Shown: positions 16,295 to 24,492, numbered from the stretch's first letter. The stretch is 64,000 bases of DNA from Acidobacteria subdivision 2 bacterium RH1 MAG20 (GCA_002197545.1 NFUO01000004.1:1-64000); one strand, 5' to 3'. A program made the numbers and translations. Notes: generated from the sequence alone by a model not told the origin.

Positions 16295-16310
16295 AGATGT
16301 AGATACATCT
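16295..16310. promoter_or_regulatory. MarR operator candidate 1
   Basis: Palindrome AGATGTAGATACATCT (arms AGATGT/ACATCT) 35 bases upstream of the membrane-protein start. Its core TGTAGATACA (16298-16307) is repeated exactly at 16460-16469 next to the divergent marR gene. Confidence 0.7.
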
Positions 16311-16370
16311 AATTGCGATGCACTCTTATTTTCTGGCTCTCGATTAGAGCTGTTCCCCTGATGCTGTGCA

Positions 16371-16420
16371 GCCTAAAACGCAGATTCCCTGCGGGAATGA
16401 CAACAAGAAAAACAAAAGGC
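16371..16420. repeat. Repeat-like intergenic segment
   Basis: Within the divergent MarR control region the stretch around 'cctaaaacgcagattccctgcgggaatgacaac' resembles the 'gcgggaatgac / ctcaggatgac' modules seen in other gaps of this window (200-241, 3926-3950). It contains the small palindrome TTCCCTGCGGGAA. Similarity is by eye only. Confidence 0.35.
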
Positions 16421-16459
16421 ACTGCACACCTCCACGGAATCCGCTTTAGGTGGTATAGG

Positions 16460-16469
16460 TGTAGATACA
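16460..16469. promoter_or_regulatory. MarR operator candidate 2 (overlaps marR start region)
   Basis: Second exact copy of TGTAGATACA, three bases before the marR ATG at 16473. Binding here would block transcription or initiation of the regulator, the usual autoregulation of MarR genes. Confidence 0.7.
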
Positions 16470-16472
16470 GGT

Positions 16473-16940
16473 ATGGGCGGGATGGGTAAAAAGAACACGA
16501 ATAAGCAGGGAGCGATTGCGCTGCCTTGCCTGTGCGCGAATCTACGGCGGGCGGCTCGGGTGGTGACGCAGATTTATGATGAGGCGCTTCGACCGAGCGG
16601 ACTTCGGACGCCGCAGTTTACGCTGTTGCAGGTATTGAATCTGGCTCCGGGGATCTCTCAGAAACGTCTGGCGCGATTGCTTGAGTTTGATAGCACGACG
16701 CTGACCAGAACCTTGGACCTGCTGCGCCAAAAAGGTTGGGTACGCGCCGAAACGGGAGAGGACCGGCGCGAGCTTCGACTGTTTCTTACGGAAGGCGGCC
16801 TGGAGGAGTATAAGCGCGTTATGCCTTACTGGCAGTCGGCACAAAGACGGTTGAAGAGCGAGTTGGGGGAGCAGGGTTGGAGCGAGATTGAAAGAGCTTC
16901 GATGCGCGTTGCCGATTTCGCAGCATCGAAGGAGATTTGA
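16473..16940 (+). CDS. MarR family transcriptional regulator
   Basis: A 155-residue winged-helix regulator. The DNA-binding domain spans about residues 45-110: the recognition region is TLLQVLNLAPGISQKRLARLLEFDSTTLTRTLDLLRQKGWV, followed by the beta wing ETGEDRRELRLFLTEGG with the conserved DxR. The N-terminus carries two Cys residues (ALPCLCANLRRA), which might be redox-sensing. It is divergent from a membrane-protein gene and flanked by matching TGTAGATACA motifs. A downstream DinB-like gene starts seven bases after its stop and is probably co-transcribed. An internal ATG at 16482 is an alternative start. Confidence 0.92.
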   Translation: MGGMGKKNTNKQGAIALPCLCANLRRAARVVTQIYDEALRPSGLRTPQFTLLQVLNLAPGISQKRLARLLEFDSTTLTRTLDLLRQKGWVRAETGEDRRELRLFLTEGGLEEYKRVMPYWQSAQRRLKSELGEQGWSEIERASMRVADFAASKEI

Positions 16941-16947
16941 GGATTTT

Positions 16948-17460
16948 ATGGTTGAGCCGTGGTTGCGGGGGACTTTGACGGAGGTGGATGCGGTTCGGCG
17001 TGGGGTGCTTCATGCGTTGGAGTTGGCGCGTGAGGACGTCGAGCGGTGGAGCGCGGAGCTGAGCGACGCGGAGTTGGAGGCGGAGCCGCTGGGACTGCCT
17101 TCGGTTGGACGGCAGATGCGGCATATTGTGCGTAGCCTCGATCGGTTGCTGACTTATGCAGAGGGGCAGCAGTTGTCTGAGGAGCAGATGGTTGCTTTGA
17201 AGACGGAGGTGGAGGGGGGCACTTCGCGAGAGGCTTTGTTTGCGGGGTTTGAAGAGGGGCTTTCGTCGGCGATGGGACGGATTAGAGCCTTTGTGCCGGA
17301 GAGTTATGGAGAGGTCCGTGGGGTGGGGAGGAAGATGCTGCCGACTACGGTGGGAGGACTGCTCATTCATTGCGCGGACCATACGCAGCGGCATGTGGGG
17401 CAGTTGGTGACTACGTCTAAAGTTATGGTGGGGTTGCGGGACAGCGTCAAACGGCTGTGA
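16948..17460 (+). CDS. DinB-superfamily protein
   Basis: A 170-residue four-helix-bundle protein of the DinB/YfiT-like superfamily, many of which are metal-dependent thiol-S-transferases using bacillithiol, mycothiol or glutathione. Candidate metal ligands are the His in RQMRHIVRSLD and the two His in HCADHTQRHVGQ, the usual three-His pattern. The ATG at 16948 has GAGG six bases upstream; the frame extends back into marR. Because this genome also encodes a BshA-like enzyme (22059-23222), a bacillithiol-dependent role is attractive but inferred. It likely forms an operon with marR. Confidence 0.82.
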   Translation: MVEPWLRGTLTEVDAVRRGVLHALELAREDVERWSAELSDAELEAEPLGLPSVGRQMRHIVRSLDRLLTYAEGQQLSEEQMVALKTEVEGGTSREALFAGFEEGLSSAMGRIRAFVPESYGEVRGVGRKMLPTTVGGLLIHCADHTQRHVGQLVTTSKVMVGLRDSVKRL

Positions 17461-17487
17461 ACGGGGTTCCTATCTGCGAGAGGTTCT

Positions 17488-19251
17488 ATGAAGAATGTCA
17501 TTCGGCTGGTTCGTCCGGTTGCTTTTGTCGTGGGACTTGCGATGGGATGCGGTGTTTTGCTTGGGCAGCAGGGGAGTAGGGTGGCGGGAGTTCCGCCGCT
17601 GCAGCGGCGTGACCAGGGAGTAACGACGCTGCACACGGATGCGCGGCTGGTGGTGCTGGATGTGGTGGTGACCGACGGGAGGGGGCGTCCTGTGACGGGA
17701 CTGAAGCAGGGAGATTTTAAGCTGTTTGAGGATGGGCAACTGCAAACGGTGAAGAGCTTCGACGAGCATGCTCCTGCTGACCCGGCGACGGCGGCGAAGA
17801 CGATGGCAGCGTTGGCGGCCAAGCTGCCGCCGAATACATTTACGAACTACACTCCGGTGGCAGGCAGCGGAGCGGCGAACGTGATTCTGCTGGACGCGCT
17901 GGACACGCCGGTGGAGGCGCAGATGTATCTGCGGCAGCAGATGATCGACTATATGAAGACGGTGCCCCCGGGAACGTCGATGGCGATCTTTCAACTGGAT
18001 ACGCAGATGCACATGGTTCAGGGGCTGACCTCGGACCCGGAGGTGTTGCGGGCCGCGGTGAATGGGAAGCGTGACCAGCCTGCCATTTCGCCGCTGCTGG
18101 GCGGTCCTTATGCTCCGGGCTACGTGCGGGAGCAGATGCGGCTGGACATTCTGACGCAGGCGATGCAGGGGCTGGCGCGATATCTTGCGGCGTTTCCGGG
18201 ACGGAAGAATTTGATCTGGTTTACCGGGGTGCTTCCGATCAGTCTGTACGATGATGGGCCTTTGAGTCCGTTTCCGGATATGACGAGCTTTATCGATGAC
18301 TTTAATAAGACGACGGACGTGCTGACGTTGAACCGGATTGCGGTGTATCCCATTGACGCTCGCGGGCTGCGAGTGGACCCACGGTTTACCGCCGCGAGGA
18401 GTGGAATGGGTCGTCCGGGTGGAGATGGTTTTATACGGGATTCATACCAACAGGGCTATCTCGATGACATTGCGGCTACAACAGGTGGAAAGGCGTTCTA
18501 TAACACGAATGGGCTGAAGAACACGATTGCCGAGATCGTCGATACGGGTTCGCATTACTACACGTTTTCGTATACGCCAACGGATGCGAACTGGGATGGC
18601 GGGTACCGGAAGCTGAAGGTAGAGATGGCGGAGGCGGGTCTTCATTTGCAGTATCGCCAAGGGTATTACGCGCGAGTGGATGAGCGAGCAAAACAGGTGC
18701 ATCTGGCGGCCAGGCATGGGGGCATGACCAGGCCTGAAGATGGAGATGCAGTGTCGAGTCCGAGGATGGATGCGTCGATGAAGATGGGCGCGGTGACTCC
18801 GACGCAGGTGGTGTTCGCGGCAAAGGTTATGCCAGCGGCGGAGGTGTTGAAGGACTCGGAAAAAGAGACTGCGGCGAAGGGCAATTATCTAAGTGAGAAG
18901 CTGAGGAAGAAGGGGTATCGGGACTTCAGGATTCGGTATTCCATCGATGCCGGGGGGCTGCAGTTGATGCCAACGCCGGATTTAACTTCGTATCATGGGC
19001 GCATCCAACTGGTTGCCGTGCTTTATGACGACCAGGGGCAGCAGGTGAACTCGGGCACGGTAGACGTGCCGCTCGACCTGGATACGGCAACCTATAGGCA
19101 AGCCGAACAGGCTGGGATTGGAACGGCACTGACGATTGCCGTTCCGGCGAAAGGGAACTATTTTTTGCGGCTTGGGGTGCGCGATGTCGAGACCGACAGG
19201 GTTGGCGCTCTGGAGGTCCCGGTGGATAGCATCAAGGTCATGGCGAACTGA
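17488..19251 (+). CDS. Secreted VWFA-related protein (acidobacterial family)
   Basis: A 587-residue exported protein with an N-terminal signal (hydrophobic VAFVVGLAMGCGVLLGQ). The acidobacterial von Willebrand A-related domain runs about 50-395: it opens with the LVVLDVVVTDGRGRPVTGL strand, has VILLDALDTP in the MIDAS position, a helix FPGRKNLIWFTGVLP, and DIAATTGGKAFYNTNGL. The C-terminal 190 residues form a separate beta-rich domain. Such families are abundant in Acidobacteria and usually lie at the cell surface; the ligand is unknown. It starts 27 bases after the DinB-like gene. Confidence 0.92.
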   Translation: MKNVIRLVRPVAFVVGLAMGCGVLLGQQGSRVAGVPPLQRRDQGVTTLHTDARLVVLDVVVTDGRGRPVTGLKQGDFKLFEDGQLQTVKSFDEHAPADPATAAKTMAALAAKLPPNTFTNYTPVAGSGAANVILLDALDTPVEAQMYLRQQMIDYMKTVPPGTSMAIFQLDTQMHMVQGLTSDPEVLRAAVNGKRDQPAISPLLGGPYAPGYVREQMRLDILTQAMQGLARYLAAFPGRKNLIWFTGVLPISLYDDGPLSPFPDMTSFIDDFNKTTDVLTLNRIAVYPIDARGLRVDPRFTAARSGMGRPGGDGFIRDSYQQGYLDDIAATTGGKAFYNTNGLKNTIAEIVDTGSHYYTFSYTPTDANWDGGYRKLKVEMAEAGLHLQYRQGYYARVDERAKQVHLAARHGGMTRPEDGDAVSSPRMDASMKMGAVTPTQVVFAAKVMPAAEVLKDSEKETAAKGNYLSEKLRKKGYRDFRIRYSIDAGGLQLMPTPDLTSYHGRIQLVAVLYDDQGQQVNSGTVDVPLDLDTATYRQAEQAGIGTALTIAVPAKGNYFLRLGVRDVETDRVGALEVPVDSIKVMAN

Positions 19252-19292
19252 GAATGTGGGCGCGGAGAGTTGATTGGGGCATAATTGAGTGC

Positions 19293-19502
19293 ATGAGCGA
19301 ACTTGTCTTTGAGATAACTCAAGAGTCGGACGGAGGCTTTATTGCTGAGTCTCTTGGTGAGAGCATCTTTACCCAGGGCGATACCTGGGAAGAGCTGCGA
19401 GCGAACGTGCGGGAGGCCGTGACGGCTTTTTATTTCGATGGGCCGAAACCGACGAAGATTCGATTGCACATGGTCCGGGACGAAGTGCTCGCTGTCGCAT
19501 GA
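19293..19502 (+). CDS. hicB: HicB-like antitoxin
   Basis: A 69-residue protein with the short HicB partial RNase-H fold: FEITQESDGGFIAESLGESIFTQGDTWEEL followed by a helix LRANVREAVTAFYF. The usual C-terminal DNA-binding extension is absent, as in many short HicB antitoxins. The Met at 19293 is chosen; the frame is open to 19254 but only this start fits the family. Its stop codon overlaps the start of the hicA frame (ATGA). The antitoxin normally binds and inhibits the HicA mRNA interferase; here the partner carries a frameshift, so the module may be relic. Confidence 0.85.
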   Translation: MSELVFEITQESDGGFIAESLGESIFTQGDTWEELRANVREAVTAFYFDGPKPTKIRLHMVRDEVLAVA

Positions 19503-19737
19503 AACTGCCGACAGATTTGAGTGGAACGGAACTCGCCGACCATCTCTGCCGATATTGGGGATACATCAAGGTGAATCAGGTAGGCAGCCATATTGTGCTG
19601 CAGACTGCTCAACCTTTTCCGCACCGCGTTGCGGTTCCTGCACATAAACTTTGCGAGTTGGAACATTGAACAGCATTGTGCGCGACGTGGCGCGGCACAA
19701 AGGCGTTGACAAAGAACTGGTGCTGCAAGGAATATGA
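19499..19737 (+). pseudogene. hicA: HicA toxin with a frameshift
   Basis: The frame from 19499 encodes 56 residues (MKLPTDLSGTELADHLCRYW...GSHIVLQT...RVAVPAHK) and stops at 19669. GSHIVLQT contains the catalytic His of the HicA double-stranded-RNA-binding fold. From 19654 the other frame encodes the missing family C-terminus, RVGTLNSIVRDVARHKG and then VDKELVLQGI, ending at a TGA at 19735-19737. A one-base deletion (or a -1 slip) at about 19649-19653 (AAACTTTGCGA) would restore HK-L-L-RVGTL. Either the toxin is inactive, or it depends on frameshifting, or there is an assembly error. Confidence 0.85.
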
Positions 19738-19789
19738 GCAGCGCATACTGTTTGGCGAACTATGCGAGGTTCTTGCCGGGAGGCGTGAG

Positions 19790-20449
19790 TTAGCCGACGA
19801 GGTGTCCCATCTTTTCGCGCTTGGTTTGCAGGTAGCGGTCGAAGGTGGGTTCGGTGGGAACTTCGGCGGAGATTCGCTCCGTGACTTCGATGCCGGCGGA
19901 GACGAGCGCCTCGACTTTTTCGGGGTTGTTGGTGATGAGCCGGACGGCTCTGATGCCGAGCGATTTGAGGATTTCGGCGGGGAGCTCGTAGGCGCGGCAG
20001 TCGGCGGCGTAGCCTAGCTCGAGGTTGGCTTCGATGGTGTCGCGGCCCTGGTCCTGAAGCTCATAGGCGCGGAGCTTGGCCATGAGGCCGATGCCACGGC
20101 CTTCCTGCTGTTCGTAGAGGAGGATGCCAGTTCCGGCTTCGGCGATGGTGGCGAGGGCGAGTTCGAGCTGCTGGCGGCAGTCGCAGCGGAGCGAGTGGAA
20201 GACGTCGCCGGTGAGGCACTGGGAGTGGATGCGGACGATGGGCGGTGCGGCTTTTCCATTTGCCGCAGGCGCGTGGATGTCGCCCATGACGAGGGCCACG
20301 GCGGCCTCGGTGCGCGTTGCAGGGGCTGGGGTGGCTTCGTTGCAGGGTTGCGGGTTGGTGACGATGCCCTCGAAGCCGAGGATGCGGAAGTGTCCCCAGC
20401 GAGTAGGGAAGTCGGCGTCGGCTACTTTTGTAACGGAGGCGAAGGGCAT
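19790..20449 (-). CDS. ribA: GTP cyclohydrolase II
   Basis: First enzyme of riboflavin synthesis, opening GTP to 2,5-diamino-6-ribosylamino-4-pyrimidinone phosphate. The 219-residue protein carries the zinc ligands Cys78, Cys89 and Cys91 (CLTGDVFHSLRCDCR), the EQQEGRGIGL active-site loop and the C-terminal NNPEKVEAL. Starting from MPFASVTKVADADFPTRWG fits the family; the frame stays open 114 codons further upstream but that stretch overlaps the histidine-kinase gene on the other strand. It stands alone; no ribB domain is fused. Confidence 0.94.
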   Translation of the reverse strand: MPFASVTKVADADFPTRWGHFRILGFEGIVTNPQPCNEATPAPATRTEAAVALVMGDIHAPAANGKAAPPIVRIHSQCLTGDVFHSLRCDCRQQLELALATIAEAGTGILLYEQQEGRGIGLMAKLRAYELQDQGRDTIEANLELGYAADCRAYELPAEILKSLGIRAVRLITNNPEKVEALVSAGIEVTERISAEVPTEPTFDRYLQTKREKMGHLVG

Positions 20450-20534
20450 AGTGTGATTATACGGTTCAGACTGCATGGGTATTGGATTGCAGGGAGAAGG
20501 TATTCGATGCAGGGCGAAGGGGTAAAGTAGGGGT

Positions 20535-21935
20535 GTGACGCAGACTGATCCAAAGCTGATTCTGATAACGCTGCTGATTGAACTGGGCGTGGCGGCGGCG
20601 GTGTCAAGTTCGCTGGCGCGGGCAAAGACGTTTAAGGATATTTTGTTGACCCCATACCGAAGCCGCCGGCAGACGGTTGGATTGGTGGCGATGATTTGCG
20701 TGCCTCTGACTCTGGGAGTCTGGGTGCGGGTGCTGGTGCCGAACTTTCTGGCGGCGGATATTTCGTATGAGACGACGATTCTGCTGGGCATTCTGGTAGG
20801 GCCGCTGGCGGCAATGGCTGGCGGAGCGGCGCTGGCGATTCCTGCGGTGCTTCACCACGAGTATCTGGCACTGCCGGTAAATTTACTGGTGGCGACGGGG
20901 GCGGGGGCATTCGGTCGTTTTGCGAATTCCGAGGACATCTGGTCCTTCTCTCCGATGATCGACCTGAGCATCTATCGGTGGGTTACGCGGAACCTGCGGC
21001 GGCCCAGCCTGGACCGTCAGGTTCTGTTGCTGGTGTCGATTGCGACAGGACAGTTTGGGCTGAGTATGTTGTCGCGGTTTTATCCACGGCGCTTTTTTGA
21101 GTTGCACTCAAATTCGTGGTGGGTGGAGCTGCTGATCTGTGCGAGCGCTCCGGTTGTAGTGGGGATTCCGCTGAAGATATGGAACTCGGTACGGATTGAG
21201 CGGAAGCTGGAGGAGCAGGGAAGGCTGTTGCTGGAGGCGCGGCTGGATGCGCTGCAACGGCAGATCAATCCTCACTTTTTGTTTAATACGCTGAACTCGA
21301 TTACGTCGCTTGTGCGGTCGCAGCCGGAGCTGGCGCGAGGAATGATCGTGAAGCTGGGGAATATTCTGCGTGTGTTGCTGAAGGACCGCGAGGCCTTTGT
21401 GCCATTCAGTGAAGAGCTGATGTTTACGGATGACTATCTGGATATCGAGGTCATCCGGTTTGGCGAGAAGCTGAAGGTGGTGAAGGAGATCGCCGAGGAG
21501 ACGCTGGATGTTGTTGTTCCGGGAATGCTGCTGCAGCCGCTGATTGAAAACAGCATCAAGCATGGGCTGGAGCCTCGTATCAGCGGCGGGACGGTGACGC
21601 TGCGCAGCCGAATTACCGAGGACGGGATGCTTCTGGTCGAGGTCGAGGACGATGGGGTGGGCATGGACCCGGAGTGGGACTGCGCTTCGCCGGTGAGCGG
21701 GCTGGTGCGGCCGGGGTCGGGAATCGGGATACGAAATGTCCGGGAGCGAATGAATGTGCTGTATGGAAACCTGGCGGGTGTCGAAATTAACAGCAGGCCG
21801 GGCAGGGGGACCAAGGTGACGTTACGGATGCCGATTCTTGGTGAGGGTGCAGAGACCTGGGGACCGGTTGGAGATGCGGCAGAGCAGGCGCTTCGTTTGG
21901 TGGGGGATGCTGTTCGAGCGGTGACTCGGGGATAG
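20535..21935 (+). CDS. LytS/YehU-type sensor histidine kinase
   Basis: A 466-residue membrane kinase with a 5-TM LYT-like N-terminal sensor (hydrophobic segments between about 8 and 215), a short coiled linker (RIERKLEEQGRLLLEARLDALQ) and a HisKA_7TM/His_kinase domain: phospho-acceptor His247 in QINPHFLFNTLNSI, N-box ENSIKHGLEP and a GIGIRNVRERM G-box. Partner response regulators are normally LytTR proteins; none is encoded in this window. The start is GTG at 20535. It is divergent from ribA across an 85-base gap. Confidence 0.9.
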   Translation: MTQTDPKLILITLLIELGVAAAVSSSLARAKTFKDILLTPYRSRRQTVGLVAMICVPLTLGVWVRVLVPNFLAADISYETTILLGILVGPLAAMAGGAALAIPAVLHHEYLALPVNLLVATGAGAFGRFANSEDIWSFSPMIDLSIYRWVTRNLRRPSLDRQVLLLVSIATGQFGLSMLSRFYPRRFFELHSNSWWVELLICASAPVVVGIPLKIWNSVRIERKLEEQGRLLLEARLDALQRQINPHFLFNTLNSITSLVRSQPELARGMIVKLGNILRVLLKDREAFVPFSEELMFTDDYLDIEVIRFGEKLKVVKEIAEETLDVVVPGMLLQPLIENSIKHGLEPRISGGTVTLRSRITEDGMLLVEVEDDGVGMDPEWDCASPVSGLVRPGSGIGIRNVRERMNVLYGNLAGVEINSRPGRGTKVTLRMPILGEGAETWGPVGDAAEQALRLVGDAVRAVTRG

Positions 21936-21959
21936 GTCTTGCCGGTCAAAGGAAAAGGC

Positions 21960-22025
21960 AAATACAGGGGCCTCTCCACTGCGCAGCGCACGATGAAACT
22001 GTGGGCTGCTCCGGTCGAGATGACG
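21960..22025. repeat. Interspersed intergenic repeat, copy 2
   Basis: Carries the core AATACAGGGGCCTCTCCACT and ends TCCGGTCGAGATGACG, matching copy 1 (3974-4019) at both ends, with a longer centre (gcgcagcgcacgatgaaactgtgggc). It lies between the convergent histidine-kinase and bshA genes. Confidence 0.85.
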
Positions 22026-22058
22026 TGCTTCTTTCCTCATTGAAGCATTAGAAACGTT

Positions 22059-23222
22059 CTAGCTGATGGATCGGGTTCGGGCGATCACACGGTCGTAGTA
22101 ATTCTCGTATTGAGGAACGATGCGGGAGGCGCAGAAGCGATCCTGGGCGGTCTTGCGAGCGGCTTTGGACATGATGCTTAGGCGGGATTCGTCGCCGAGG
22201 AGAGCGATGGCGGCCTCAGACATGGCGTCGATGTCGCCTACGTTGAAGAGCAGGCCGTTAATCTGCTCGGGGGCTCCGTGGTCCCGGATAAGCTCGGGAA
22301 CTCCGCCGACACGGGTTGCGATGGAGGGGACGCTGCAGGCCATGGCTTCGAGAGCGGCGAGACCGAAGGACTCCATCTCGCTGGGCATGACCATGAGGTC
22401 GGCGAGGGGGAGGAGCTCGTTGACGTTGTCCTGCTTGCCGATGAAGTGGATACGGTCCTGGACCTTGAGCTGGAGGGCGAGATACTCGGCGGCGCTGCGG
22501 TCGGGGCCGTCGCCGATCAGCATGAGGCGCGCAGGCATGGCGGCAGCAACGCGGGCGAAGACTTTGATGACGTCCTGAACGCGTTTGACTGGGCGGAAGT
22601 TGGACAGGTGAACGAGAAGCCGCTCGTTGGGGGCGGCGAAGCGGGGGCGCATGGCGGCGACGAGTTCGGGGTTGCGGACGTAGACGTCGCAGTTGACGAA
22701 GTTCTGGATAACTTCGATCTCGGAGGTGATGCCGAAGGCCTCGCGGGTGCGGTCGCGGAGATAGTTGGAGATTGCCGTGACGCCATCGGATTCGACGATG
22801 CCGAACCGAGTGATGGGCAGGTACGAGTGGTCGAGGCCGACAAGCGTGATGTCGGTTCCGTGCAGGGTAGTGATGAAGGGAAGAGTACGGCCATTTGCGG
22901 CAAGCATCTGCCGGGCGAGCAACGCGCTGACGGAGTGGGGGATGGCGTAGTGGACGTGGAGAAGATCGAGCGAGTAGAACTCGGCGACCTCGGCCATACG
23001 AGTGGCAAGAGCGAGATCGTAGGGCGGGTGTTCGAAGAGAGGGTAGTTGGAGACGGCCACTTCGTGAAAGTGGATGTTGGCCTCGCGGCCGGTGAGCCGG
23101 AAGGGTTGCGAGTAGGTGATGAAGTGGATGTCGTGGCCGCGGGCGGCGAGCTCGATCCCCAGCTCGGTGGCGACGACTCCGCTGCCGCCGTATGTGGGAT
23201 AACAGGTGATGCCGATTTTCAT
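22059..23222 (-). CDS. bshA: N-acetyl-alpha-D-glucosaminyl L-malate synthase BshA
   Basis: Family 4 glycosyltransferase that joins UDP-GlcNAc to L-malate, the first step of bacillithiol synthesis. The 387-residue protein has the diagnostic start MKIGITCYPTYGGSGVVATELG, HFHEVAVSNYPLFEHPPYDLALA, the HVHYAIPHSVSA stretch and the GT-B donor-site block SEMESFGLAALEAMACSVPSIATRVGGVPE. A YdjC-type deacetylase gene overlaps its start by four bases. No bshC is visible in the window. Confidence 0.9.
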   Translation of the reverse strand: MKIGITCYPTYGGSGVVATELGIELAARGHDIHFITYSQPFRLTGREANIHFHEVAVSNYPLFEHPPYDLALATRMAEVAEFYSLDLLHVHYAIPHSVSALLARQMLAANGRTLPFITTLHGTDITLVGLDHSYLPITRFGIVESDGVTAISNYLRDRTREAFGITSEIEVIQNFVNCDVYVRNPELVAAMRPRFAAPNERLLVHLSNFRPVKRVQDVIKVFARVAAAMPARLMLIGDGPDRSAAEYLALQLKVQDRIHFIGKQDNVNELLPLADLMVMPSEMESFGLAALEAMACSVPSIATRVGGVPELIRDHGAPEQINGLLFNVGDIDAMSEAAIALLGDESRLSIMSKAARKTAQDRFCASRIVPQYENYYDRVIARTRSIS

Positions 23223-24115
23223 GGGAATCTCTCGTGGCCGATGCTGGGCTGATCTATCTGTCCATAGTGGATGAGTTCGAGGTTGGGAAGGGTGCGGATT
23301 GCCCGCGGAATTTCCTGCAGGAGAGCTTCGCGCTCGATGTCGCGGGTGGCGCGAAGACGGGTGGCGATGGCATCGAGCGCAGCGTCGTTATAGCCGGGGT
23401 GGCAGACGAGCTCCCATGTGCCGTCGGGCATTGCCTGAAGGATTTCATGAAGAGATTGGGTGTTGAGTTGGCCGGTGGCGGAGACGCCGATGGTGCCGTC
23501 GGTGGTAGAGACGTGACCGTGACTGAGTTGCGGTAGTGTGCGGAAGGACTTTTTACCGACGAGGCTCAGGATATGAAACTGGATGCGTCGACGGAGAGCG
23601 TTGGGAGCGAGTTGGGAGCTCCATGCTGGCTCAAAGGGGTTACGGACGGCGCCTATGGAACACTGCTGTGCGAGGCGGAGGAGCGGACGGGCTACAGCGG
23701 GGAAGAGGTGCGTATGTTTGTGGGTGTCGAGATGGGTGACGTGGATGCCTGCGTGTTGCAGCTTCTGGATCTGGGCGAGGGCTTCGCGTTCGAGGTCGTC
23801 TTCGCGAATGGCTCCGCGAAGGAGAGCTTGTATGAAGTCGAGAAGCGAGGGGCGAAAGGTTTTGCCGTCTGGGCCGAGGAGCGTGGGGATACTGTTGGGT
23901 GGAGAAACGGGGGTACCGTCGGTGAGGACGATATGGCAACCGATCCCGAGGGTTGGATTGGCTTGGGCGATGCTGAGGGCGTCGTCAAAGGCTGGGCCGG
24001 TGGCCATAAGGGTGGCGGAGGTAAGAGCTCCAGCGCTGTGTAGTTCCGCGATGGCACGATTGACGCCTGGGGTGAGGCCGAAGTCGTCTGCGTTGATGAT
24101 GAGGCGGGAAGCCAT
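23219..24115 (-). CDS. ChbG/HpnK (YdjC)-family carbohydrate deacetylase
   Basis: A 298-residue metal-dependent deacetylase of the YdjC family, which removes N-acetyl groups from sugars or diacetylchitobiose. The metal motif INADDFGLTPGVN opens the protein, and HLDTHKHTHLFPAV supplies His ligands; CHPGYND is also typical. It is encoded upstream of and overlapping bshA by four bases. Bacillithiol synthesis needs a GlcNAc-malate deacetylase, normally the unrelated LmbE-type BshB; this gene might substitute, but nothing in the sequence proves it. Confidence 0.88.
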   Translation of the reverse strand: MASRLIINADDFGLTPGVNRAIAELHSAGALTSATLMATGPAFDDALSIAQANPTLGIGCHIVLTDGTPVSPPNSIPTLLGPDGKTFRPSLLDFIQALLRGAIREDDLEREALAQIQKLQHAGIHVTHLDTHKHTHLFPAVARPLLRLAQQCSIGAVRNPFEPAWSSQLAPNALRRRIQFHILSLVGKKSFRTLPQLSHGHVSTTDGTIGVSATGQLNTQSLHEILQAMPDGTWELVCHPGYNDAALDAIATRLRATRDIEREALLQEIPRAIRTLPNLELIHYGQIDQPSIGHERFP

Positions 24116-24277
24116 GAGAGATATATTGCGGAAGGGTAAAAGATGGTGTGTCGTGAAGAGCTATAAATTGTCGATCGCTAAATGTCAGGGTGCAATCTGA
24201 TAGACGGCTGACGCTAGGGTAACACTCATAGTAAGTTGCGACGCAACCGGCAAAAAACTTCTTCACTCACTCAACTT

Positions 24278-24491
24278 GTTGGCGCATTTCAGGTGGATGA
24301 GGGTGTTGAAACCACCAGAGCTGGAGACGCTTTCAATGGCGGATTTGCAGTAGCATTGTCTGAAGGATTCGACGTGGTAGAGGCCACCCGATTTGGCTGC
24401 GCGGTGGCTGATTTCACTGACGCGACACGGTACGGCCCCTTCCATGCCGAAACGGTCTGAGGTGATGGAGTTGATGGCCGCCGGGAAGTAA
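24278..24491 (+). pseudogene. Ribokinase C-terminal remnant
   Basis: The 24116-24492 gap contains the last ~70 residues of a PfkB-family sugar kinase. Frame 1 reads VGAFQVDEGVETTRAGDAFNGGFA...ARFGCAVA-type sequence to about 24409; from 24411 a shifted frame gives ISLTRHGTAPSMPKRSEV and then MELMAAGK and TAA at 24489. The catalytic Asp of AGDAFNG is kept but the conserved Gly before it is Arg (TTRAGD). The 5' two thirds are missing. It ends one base before deoC starts, suggesting a former rbsK-deoC-aldehyde dehydrogenase operon. Confidence 0.85.
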
Positions 24492-24492
24492 G

